From positions 29,601-44,819 of the forward strand of contig MU129049.1 in the NCBI GenBank assembly GCA_014904985.1: DNA of 15,219 nt. Reading direction: 5' to 3'. The position numbers and the translations under genes are program-made. The notes beneath the pieces were generated by a model, which did not search any database, was not told the DNA's origin, and worked only from the letters and a program-made list of their open reading frames with translations. Shown here piece after piece: positions 1 through 6,904 of the stretch. Position 1 is the first letter of the stretch. Every line of letters begins with the position of its first letter. This DNA comes from Hydnum rufescens UP504. Taxonomy: Eukaryota; Basidiomycota; Agaricomycetes; Cantharellales; Hydnaceae.

Positions 1-36
1 TTGAATTTCTTTACTAATGTATCGTTATTGTTTTAG
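1..36 (+). other. Partial intron-like segment (3' end only)
   Basis: The window opens with a branch-like TACTAATG at 12-19 followed by a T-rich stretch and an acceptor TTTTAG ending at 36. This matches the 3' ends of the complete introns downstream, so the array probably continues to the left of the window. Confidence 0.45.
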
Positions 37-141
37 ATCATGGCCTGGTGCAAAATACCAGGCCCAAATAGCAATATGCCAGACAAAAACACAACGAATG
101 AGACCACGGCAGCCGGGACCCGCCCAACAAGTGACCCCACG

Positions 142-171
142 AACCACACCTGCTGCAGCAGGGTTGTGGTT
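142..171 (+). other. Exon-end hairpin, unit 1 (CTGC/GCAG stem)
   Basis: ACCACACCTGCTGC pairs with GCAGCAGGGTTGTGGT with a small internal irregularity. It ends 9 nt before the predicted donor. Confidence 0.6.
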
Positions 172-180
172 CTATGTAAG

Positions 181-279
181 GTATGTCACTCAGTGTACCC
201 AACAGTGCAAAAAGAGCAGCATATGCTGCTCTTTTTGCACTGGTTTTGATTTCTAACTAACGAGTTATTTATTTTCTAG
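181..279 (+). other. Predicted intron 1, containing a 40-bp perfect palindrome
   Basis: Donor GTATGT at 181, branch-like TCTAACTAACG near 252-262, acceptor TTTTCTAG ending at 279; 99 nt. Positions 203-242 form a perfect 20+20 bp inverted repeat with no loop (left arm begins CAGTGCAAAAAGAGCAGC). In RNA this would fold into a long stem between donor and branch site. Confidence 0.6.
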
Positions 280-414
280 GTTATCGCCTAACCCACAACA
301 CACAAAATGAAGAACCACCCAACAAGAATGAATGAAACGGATGCCCGCCAAGGACACCCGCCAAACGAACCCCGGGCCCTTGAAACGATACGGAGCCAAC
401 GAGTGGCCCCAGGA

Positions 415-442
415 ACCACACCCACTATGGCGGGTGTGTGGT
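415..442 (+). other. Exon-end hairpin, unit 2 (imperfect)
   Basis: ACCACACCCAC and GCGGGTGTGTGGT face each other around TATG. The stem is imperfect, with one arm of the CCAC type and the other of the GCGG type. It ends 10 nt before the donor of predicted intron 2. Confidence 0.55.
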
Positions 443-452
443 ACTATATAAG

Positions 453-554
453 GTAAGTCTTCCCCAGTAGATACCGCCACGCAAAAGGAGCAGCTTAGGC
501 TGCTATTTTTGCGCTGCTTCAAATGTCTAACTAATGTATATTTTAATATTCTAG
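453..554 (+). other. Predicted intron 2 with imperfect hairpin
   Basis: Donor GTAAGT at 453, branch-like CTAACTAATG from 527, acceptor ATTCTAG ending at 554; 102 nt. The hairpin at 480-513 has arms CGCAAAAGGAGCAGC and GCTGCTATTTTTGCG around a TTAG loop, with one mismatch and one G-T pair in the middle of the stem. Confidence 0.6.
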
Positions 555-690
555 GTCATGAATCTGAACAACACCCGCATGAGCCCAGCCGAAACCCCGA
601 CAACAAATGAAAATACGACCAATGAGGTAAACAGACACCAGCCAAACGAAGACCCACCGACGAAACCCGCCGAATGAAGAACCCATGCCA

Positions 691-720
691 ACCACACACC
701 CGCTGCAGCGGGTGTGTGGT
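691..720 (+). other. Exon-end hairpin, unit 3 (30-bp perfect palindrome)
   Basis: The arm ACCACACACCCGCTG at 691-705 is followed directly by its exact reverse complement at 706-720. It ends 10 nt before the donor of predicted intron 3. Confidence 0.7.
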
Positions 721-730
721 AATATATAAG

Positions 731-831
731 GTAAGTACATACAGTGTACACAACCACGCAAAAAGAGCAGCAAATGCTGCTCTTTTTGTGCTGGTTATGA
801 TTTTTAACTAACATATTATTGATTTTTCTAG
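731..831 (+). other. Predicted intron 3 with hairpin
   Basis: Donor GTAAGT at 731, branch-like TTAACTAACA near 805-814, acceptor TTTTTCTAG ending at 831; 101 nt. Hairpin 758-789: arm GCAAAAAGAGCAGC at 758-771 pairs with 776-789 across a 4-nt AAAT loop, the outermost pair being G-T. Confidence 0.6.
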
Positions 832-1003
832 GATATCACCTGAACCAGAACCTGCCGAATGAACACACGCCAAATGAGCCCCCCTCCCCCCTCCCAAACG
901 ACAATCTACTGAATGGACAACTGCCAAATGAATGCCCGCCGAACAAGCACCCGCCAAACGATAACACGCTGAACAGGCACCAACCTGGTGAGAGACCACC
1001 CCA

Positions 1004-1033
1004 ACCACACACCCGCTGCGGCGGGTGTGTGGT
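1004..1033 (+). other. Exon-end hairpin, unit 4
   Basis: Same sequence as the unit 3 palindrome except for one change at the centre (CTGCGG instead of CTGCAG), so the outer stem is kept intact. It ends 8 nt before the donor of predicted intron 4. Confidence 0.65.
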
Positions 1034-1041
1034 AATTTAAG

Positions 1042-1084
1042 GTGAATTTGTTTTCAACATCTAACTAACACTTGATTTTTTTAG
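1042..1084 (+). other. Predicted intron 4, short and lacking the hairpin
   Basis: Donor GTGAAT at 1042, branch-like CTAACTAACA from 1061, acceptor TTTTTTTAG ending at 1084; only 43 nt. The donor is weaker than in its neighbours, and the whole hairpin block between donor and branch site is absent while the branch-acceptor part is kept. Confidence 0.5.
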
Positions 1085-1271
1085 GTTATTGCCTGAACCT
1101 CCACCAACAAAACGAAGGGTCGCCGAATGAGAACGAATGGCCAAACGGAGACTGCCAAACCCACGAACAATGACCCACCCAAAACCCCGTGCCGAATGAG
1201 ACCCATGCGGATAACGAAAACCACCACCCAATGAAGACACGAAACGACGCAATGCCGAGAACCCACACAAG

Positions 1272-1295
1272 CCACACCCACTTTGGTGGGTGTGG
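1272..1295 (+). other. Exon-end hairpin, unit 5 (CCAC/GTGG stem)
   Basis: CCACACCCAC pairs perfectly with GTGGGTGTGG around a TTTG loop. Relative to units 3 and 4 the inner stem changes from CCGC/GCGG to CCAC/GTGG, with both partners changed together. Confidence 0.7.
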
Positions 1296-1307
1296 TGATT
1301 TTTTATG

Positions 1308-1404
1308 GTAAGTACTCAGGCTATATGTAAGATCGCGCAAAAGGAGCAGCACAGGCTGCTCCTTTTGCGTGGCTTTTCTTTTTTCCACTAATGTACTATT
1401 CTAG
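1308..1404 (+). other. Predicted intron 5 with perfect 15-bp hairpin
   Basis: Donor GTAAGT at 1308, branch-like CACTAATG near 1387-1394, acceptor ATTCTAG ending at 1404; 97 nt. Hairpin 1336-1369: 15-bp perfect arms (1336-1350 and 1355-1369) and an ACAG loop. Compared with intron 1 the stem carries AAAAGGAG/CTCCTTTT in place of AAAAAGAG/CTCTTTTT, a paired change. Confidence 0.6.
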
Positions 1405-1510
1405 GTATTCTTCTGACCCCACTGCCCGCACCTACCCCGACTAATCCTGCGACCCCGCCGAATATAAACCCGCGACCCTGCCAAATGTAAACACGCAACC
1501 CCAGGAGGGA
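1405..1510 (+). repeat. Partial exon 6 of the array, with a 23-bp tandem repeat
   Basis: It begins with the usual start box after the acceptor of predicted intron 5. Positions 1449-1505 hold about 2.4 copies of a 23-bp unit (GCGACCCYGCCRAATRTAAAC followed by two bases). No exon-end hairpin or donor follows. The sequence runs into an A/T-rich stretch, and I place the edge of the retroelement near here. Confidence 0.45.
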
Positions 1511-1977
1511 GGGGGGATAAGCTATATGGTACATGTATAATAGTATAATAATAATAAATGAATAATTATGTGTTATGATCTGGGGGAGGCACAGGGATTA
1601 ATCTGAGAATGAGAACAAATAGTGATAAATAAACAATCCCAATTGCCGATGAGCCCGTATAGCCTGCTGACCCATTCAGGGGCATTCCCGGCTTGCCGGG
1701 ACCTATCCCGATACCCCCCAACCAATATAACCATGTGCTTCCGCTCACAGTGTTATTTGATCCCGCTCTGGTTGATCCCCCCTGTGACTGATCCTCCCAT
1801 GATTTACTGCTATACTTGTGGGTCTTCCTGGATAATGCTATCCCATGAAGCTCCTGGCCTTAGCATCAATTTCTACATGAACTTCATGGAGAAATCTTAT
1901 GGCCAGTGTTGGGTCATCTTCGTGTCCCGCGGGTGCCCCTTCTCCATCACCCATATTTCCTCCAGCAGATTCACGAG
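1511..1977 (-). other. 3' terminal region of the retroelement, possible LTR remnant
   Basis: No convincing gene. Read on the - strand, a TGTGAGCGGAAGCACATG box starts at 1749, which would suit the 5' edge of a 3' LTR. It is followed by a small CCCGGC/GCCGGG hairpin and very A/T-rich sequence near 1537-1575 (ATAATAATAAATGAATAAT on the + strand). I found no matching copy at the other end of the element, so the LTR call is weak. The + strand frame at 1622-2041 has no recognisable domain and is treated as chance. Confidence 0.3.
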
Positions 1978-3029
1978 TCATTGGCATCCCAAGTCCATCA
2001 GACATTTCTCAAAGGACTCACGGATCAATTTTTGCATGTAGGCATCCCGTAAGTCCTGATGGGGATGCCTGGCCTTGATTTCCTTCTCTGCATCAGTCCA
2101 TAGGGGCGAGTACTGTGTAGTGCCACGGGGTAAAGTTCGAGGTTAGGGGTTTCATTTTCTATAGCCATTGACCACACGGGGCCCCCAATTCTGCGAGTCC
2201 CCTTCCGATGAGGATGGAATGATGTCATGGGTGGAGACGATCAGGCCTGTAAGGCGCATTGTAGTCCTGAAGCGCGGGGGTCGGAATCGTTCCCTGAAGC
2301 AGAGTAGGTAGAGAATGACCTGGAAGGTGAGAGTCACGAATCCGGTAGTGTCGAGTATGTGCCTCCTGAGCTCCTGTGCAACATGGGCTGCTTTCCACAC
2401 AGGGCTGGGGTCATTCCTTGCTGGAGGAGGTACTGCCAGGATGGCCCGAAGTGCCAGTCCTGGTCGTAGCTGGATGGCAGGATGATGTGGAAGCAGGCCA
2501 TCACTTGGTCCATCCGTCTTATGCACCGCAGCATCGTCTCTCCAGCCGCCTGAACCTCTTTGAGGAATTTTAGTGAGAGAGAACACAGGTTGGGGTTCGG
2601 TCCTCGTGACTGTAGGAGATGGATACACGGATTGAAGTTGGACTGTGGGACGTCGAGGGGGATAAAGGCCTGATGCAGGGGAAGGCATAGACTTTAGGAA
2701 GCAGCTGAGTTCAGTATGTCCATTCAAACTTCCCTAGCTGTCCCCACTCGTCTAGATGCTCCCATCGGTAGCCATAAGGGTCGCTCGCGAACAGGGGCAA
2801 TCCCTGAACGTGAGGGTAGGGCCCAGCGAGGTTCAAGGCAGTGAGACGGTATACGAAGAAGTGGCACACCATTGGGTTGAGAGATATTTGGCGGATGACG
2901 TTCGGGGTTGTCCTCCTTGTCCCCATACTGGGCGTAGTGGAGGTCCATAGGATCTGTATTATCTCCAGGCATCGCATAGCGGCACCCATGTCTGATACCC
3001 CTATGTCTGTGAGTTCCCGGTTGCTGCAT
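1978..3029 (-). pseudogene. Decayed third coding region downstream of the integrase
   Basis: On the - strand, after the chromodomain ORF, protein-like stretches lie in changing frames. One frame at 3029-2880 reads DNTDPMDLHYAQYGDKEDN. Another at about 2870-2711 reads FASDPYGYRWEHLDEWGQ and ends at a stop. A third at 2576-2334 contains DQVMACFHIILPSSYDQDW. A fourth, from about 2400, contains AAHVAQELRRHILDTTGFV. A fifth at 2142-1978 contains LWTDAEKEIKARHPHQDL. Each looks like real protein in composition and they occur in collinear order, so this is best read as one or two ORFs broken by several frameshifts and at least one stop. I recognise no domain and see no signal peptide or clear membrane segment, so an envelope-like protein is not supported. 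The position after pol suggests an accessory ORF of this retroelement lineage. Confidence 0.45.
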
Positions 3030-3066
3030 CAGGGTTGAGATTGAAGTGGAGGTTGAGACTGAGGTT

Positions 3067-3115
3067 GAGGAGAGAAGAAGGGGAAAGAGAGAGAGAAAAG
3101 AGAGAAAAGAGGGAA
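3067..3115 (+). repeat. 49-nt uninterrupted purine tract
   Basis: Only A and G occur from 3067 to 3115, preceded by short GAGGTTGAG repeats at 3027-3070. It lies between the chromodomain ORF and the decayed third ORF. The pyrimidine strand is the coding sense of the element, so it is not a standard polypurine tract for plus-strand priming. Confidence 0.6.
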
Positions 3116-3155
3116 TCCACGAGTGCTGGGAGGAATGTATAAGTGGGGGACTCTA

Positions 3156-3563
3156 CTATGGCCTCGTGGAGTCCTCATTTTTGCTGCCACGTTCTTCCAG
3201 GGTCCTGTGGTACTCCCTGAGGCGAGAAAAGGCATTCCATAGCCCCAGCTCAGGCTCGAACGTGTCGTGCTCAGGCCCGTACCCTTTCCACCTCACTAGG
3301 TACTCCCTCCTTCTCCTCAACCGATTGTAGTGGTGTCCTACGATTTTCTCTACTTCATATTCTTCTTCCTTCGCCAGTTCCCTTAGCTTGGGGAGCCTGG
3401 CTTGTTCATCATCTTGCTCGTCGCGGTGGTATTTTACCAGATGCTGTATATTTATGATCGGGTGCATCTTATATTCGGGGGGTATATTCACATGGTAGAC
3501 TATGGGATTTATCTTTTCCGAGATCTGAAATGGCCCAATGCATCGTTGGACTAGCAGCCCATG
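3156..3563 (-). pseudogene. Integrase C-terminus with chromodomain (pol fragment)
   Basis: The - strand frame is open from the palindrome edge (3563) to a TAG at 3158-3156. From its 5' end it carries the GPF motif of the integrase C-terminal domain (CIGPFQISEKINPIVYHV), then NIPPEYKMHPIINIQHLVKYH, typical of the segment after GPY/F in Ty3/gypsy integrases. A chromodomain follows: EEYEVEKIVGHHYN, then REYLVRWKGYGPEHDTFEP, about 54 residues, with the usual Tyr and Trp of the aromatic cage and Phe in place of the common Trp of the TWEP motif. In chromoviruses this domain directs integration to chosen chromatin. The integrase zinc-binding and catalytic DDE parts are missing, so the fragment cannot integrate DNA. 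The only GTG or ATG near the start is internal, so this is a polyprotein tail and not a free gene. Confidence 0.9.
3560..3563. repeat. Candidate target-site duplication CATG, left copy
   Basis: CATG directly abuts the element tip CTGTAAAT. Together with the right copy it implies an original target GCAGCCCATGGGCTGC, itself a 16-bp palindrome. Because the target is symmetric, the exact element edge cannot be fixed from this one copy. Confidence 0.45.
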
Positions 3564-3588
3564 CTGTAAATTTTTTGCAAAAAATGCG

Positions 3589-3832
3589 GTAACTTACTGT
3601 AGAGAGTTACATTAAAGTACGGTAACTTGCAGTAACTTTTTTGCATCAAGCTCAGTAACCCCGTTTCATTAAACCTTTTGCATCCAGGCTATTATTTATT
3701 ATTCCAGTTACATAATATATATTTTATAATATGAAAATCCCTAAATGCAGTAATTAGATAGCCCAATAAGGAAGGGTGCATTAGATAATATCCCATAATA
3801 ACCTTGGATAATATCCAGTTACATAATACACT
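3589..3832. repeat. Subterminal GTAAC/GTTAC motif cluster
   Basis: Seven GTAAC or GTTAC boxes lie within the first 280 bp of the left tip, at 3589, 3606, 3622, 3632, 3655, 3707 and 3828. The last two share the longer form CCAGTTACATAAT. The right tip mirrors them. Clusters like this often serve as transposase binding sites in DNA transposons; that role is inferred here. Confidence 0.4.
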
Positions 3833-4061
3833 GATTCCTATTGAAAAAAAAGCCTAAATGCGGAAATTAGATGAACTACATCCAGAAAAATTTTCCCCAT
3901 CCAGCCCAATGGGGGCCCAGGACCAGGGGGTGGTGCCTGGGATGGATGGATGGACCCCTAGGGACCCTGATACAGTGAAAAACCCAGGCCCAGGGCCACT
4001 GGTTAGTGCCTGAAACAGTGAGAGCAGTAAAAACAGCACCGGAACCACCGGAAATTGCCGC

Positions 4062-5180
4062 AAAATAAGCGCTGGGCGGACGAGTCTGAAATTTGGCACA
4101 TAATTAGAGACTATTAGGACGCAAATCATATCAAAATTTCAGCCCAATCCATGCATTACTTATGGAGATATCAGCCAAACAAGTTTACACATTAAAAATT
4201 GATTTCCTCCCCCTATAAAATAGCTAGGGACTTGAAAATTTACACAGATTATAATGTCATTATGAAGTAATCATGTGCCAAAAATCAGCCCAATCCATCC
4301 ACTTAAAGAGGGGGAACTGGGCAAGGGGAACTGGAACCACCGGAAGATGCCGGAAAATAAGCACTGGGTGGACGAGTCTGAAACTTGGCACATAGGAAGA
4401 GACTATTAGACCGAAAATCATATCAAAATTTCAGCCCAATCCATGCATTACTTATGGAGATATCAGCCAAACAAGTCTGGACATTGAAAATTGATTGACC
4501 CCCCCTACAGTCAAGATATGAACTTGAAATTTTACACAGAGTATAGTCATATAATGGACTATATATATACCAAATATCAGCCCAATCAGTTGAGTTTGAG
4601 ACATTCAACTCCCTTGGCAGGCAGAAAAGATAAAAACCCCACCATAAATGTGAATCACCCCACATTGGGCCCAAAATAGGTGGAATTGACCTGTAATATT
4701 ATGATACAAACTATATCCAAAAATGGAATGAATTGGATGTGTGGAAGTGGCTGAAATTGAGGGGGAGGGGAGGACAATCAAAAGGGAATTACACAGGATG
4801 TAGAGCAGGGATGGATCTGATATTAGGCCACTAGTGTAATACAGATATGGGGAGTTCATATCCCAAATATCAGCCTAACCAGACTCCATTTAGGCATTGC
4901 TCCACATCATCCCCCACTAACTCACAATTTCCTACCCAGGGCCTTCCATCCATGCCATTACCCTGAAAATTCACAGTTGGCCCATCCAAACACATTCATA
5001 ACATCCCTCAAAATTTCAGATATCTTATTGCAATGTGAGACCTTGCAGAATATTTTCAAGTTTCACTGTAATACACCCCTCCAGTGGGGGGCACTTCCAG
5101 GGCTCCAATGACTCTGATTTTTTGTAGGCCACACCTGGTCACCATTTGAGGCCCAGGTGCAAAATTTCAGGCCATTCTAA
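4062..5180. repeat. Diverged tandem repeat, period about 146 bp (left arm)
   Basis: A box of the form AAATWTCAGCCCAATCC recurs with its TCAG at 4139, 4285, 4431, 4577, 4870, 5016 and 5167: steps of 146, 146, 146, 293 (two units), 146 and 151. Upstream of each box the text also aligns loosely (TGAAAYTT..CACA..., then an A/T-rich run). Two units are nearly identical at a distance of 292 bp (about 4042-4184 and 4333-4476). The period is not a multiple of three, so this is not a repeated protein domain. Confidence 0.65.
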
Positions 5181-6904
5181 GCACTTCTGGAATTGGTCAC
5201 ATGACCCAGATCTTCCCCTCCCCCTGCTTCACTCAGTGATCCAATTTGCATGGACTTTGTGGCCATTTGTAGTAGTAGTAGGTGACACCCCATGATTCCA
5301 ATTTGAAGACATTCCATGGAATATTTATTGAGTTATTCAAGAAACATTCCAGATCAATTCAATTTGAGGTCAGAACTACAGTATTTAGTGGAAATACTGT
5401 GTTCTGACCTCAAATTGAATTGATCTGGAATGTTTCTTGAATAACTCAATAAATATTCCATGGAATGTCTTCAAATTGGAATCATGGGGTGTCACCTACT
5501 ACTACTACAAATGGCCACAAAGTCCATGCAAATTGGATCACTGAGTGAAGCAGGGGGAGGGGAAGATCTGGGTCATGTGACCAATGCCAGAAGTGCTTAG
5601 AATGGCCTGAAATTTTGCACCTGGGCCTCAAATGGTGACCAGGTGTGGCCTACAAAAAATCAGAGTCATTGGAGCCCTGGAAGTGCCCCCACTGGAGGGT
5701 GTATTACAGTGAAACTTGAAAATATTCTGCAAGGTCTCACATTGCAATAAGATATCTGAAATTTTGAGGGATGTTATGAATGTGTTTGGATGGGCCAACT
5801 GTGAATTTTCAGGGTAATGGCATGGATGGAAGGCCCTGGGTAGGAAATTGTGAGTTAGTGGGGGATGATGTGGAGCAATGCCTAAATGGAGTCTGGTTAG
5901 GCTGATATTTGGGATATGAACTCCCCATATCTGTATTACACTAGTGGCCTAATATCAGATCCATCCCTGCTCTACATCCTGTGTAATTCCCTTTTGATTG
6001 TCCTCCCCCTCCCCCTCAATTTCAGCCACTTCCACACATCCAATTCATTCCATTTTTGGATATAGTTTGTATCATAATATTACAGGTCAATTCCACCTAT
6101 TTTGGGCCCAATGTGGGGTGATTCACATTTATGGTGGGGTTTTTTATCTTTTCTGCCTGCCAAGGGAGTTGAATGTCTCAAACTCAACTGATTGGGCTGA
6201 TATTTGGTATATATATAGTCCATTATATGACTATACTCTGTGTAAAATTTCAAGTTCATATCTTGACTGTAGGGGGGGTCAATCAATTTTCAATGTCCAG
6301 ACTTGTTTGGCTGATATCTCCATAAGTAATGCATGGATTGGGCTGAAATTTTGATATGATTTGCGTCCTAATAGTCTCTAATTATGTGCCAAATTTCAGA
6401 CTCGTCCGCCCAGCGCTTATTTTGCGGCAATTTCCGGTGGTTCCGGTGCTGTTTTTACTGCTCTCATTGTTTCAGGCACTAACCAGTGGCCCTGGGCCTG
6501 GGTTTTTCACTGTATCAGGGTCCCTAGGGGTCCATCCATCCATCCCAGGCACCACCCCCTGGTCCTGGGCCCCCATTGGGCTGGATGGGGAAAATTTTTC
6601 TGGATGTAGTTCATCTAATTTCCGCATTTAGGCTTTTTTTTCAATAGGAATCAGTGTATTATGTAACTGGATATTATCCAAGGTTATTATGGGATATTAT
6701 CTAATGCACCCTTCCTTATTGGGCTATCTAATTACTGCATTTAGGGATTTTCATATTATAAAATATATATTATGTAACTGGAATAATAAATAATAGCCTG
6801 GATGCAAAAGGTTTAATGAAACGGGGTTACTGAGCTTGATGCAAAACTTGATGCAAAAAAGTTACTGCAAGTTACCGTACTTTAATGTAACTTTCTACAG
6901 TAAG

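Larger units (their letters stand above)
1..1510 (+). repeat. Tandem array of exon-intron-like units, each with paired hairpins
   Basis: Five complete units and partial ends follow one another with donor-to-donor spacings of 272, 278, 311 and 266 bp. Each unit holds, in order, an acceptor (TTCTAG or TTTTAG), a start box resembling GTTATCGCCTGAACC, a C/A-rich body with many short boxes such as CCGAATGA and CCAAACGA, a hairpin, an AT-rich box ending in TATAAG, a donor (GTATGT, GTAAGT or GTGAAT), usually an intronic hairpin, and a branch-like CTAACTAAY. Exon-like lengths are 144, 173, 176, 210 and 223. The second and third exons are stopped in all three frames, so the spliced product would be non-coding. 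It could be a transcribed repetitive long RNA, a satellite that carries splice signals, or the degenerate repeats of a former gene. Splicing itself is inferred from motifs only. Confidence 0.75.

Noticed and set aside
1..1510. CRISPR-like array
   Set aside because: The regular palindromic repeats are about 270 bp apart, the intervening text is repeated and not unique, and eukaryotic splice motifs and a chromovirus are present.
1486..1749. Complete 264-bp LTR with TG...CA ends (TGTAAAC to CTCACA)
   Set aside because: The TGTAAAC at the left is part of the 23-bp array repeat, and no second copy is found near 11500-11800.
1622..2041. 139-residue + strand ORF
   Set aside because: No domain, unusual composition, opposite to the element, and overlapping a stretch of better - strand protein-like sequence at 1978-2142.
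3067..3115. Purine tract as the polypurine primer of the retroelement
   Set aside because: The element is read on the - strand, where this tract is pyrimidine, and it lies between coding segments and not beside an LTR.
3854..4129. 91-residue ORF (-), identical to the ORF at 6356-6631 (+), as a conserved gene
   Set aside because: The two are the same sequence read through the palindrome. The ORF crosses the 146-bp repeat units and has no recognisable motif, so identity is no evidence for coding.
5998..6354. 118-residue + strand ORF in the right arm
   Set aside because: It is composed of the 146-bp repeat text. The left-arm counterpart is split into two frames by small differences, which argues against protein selection.
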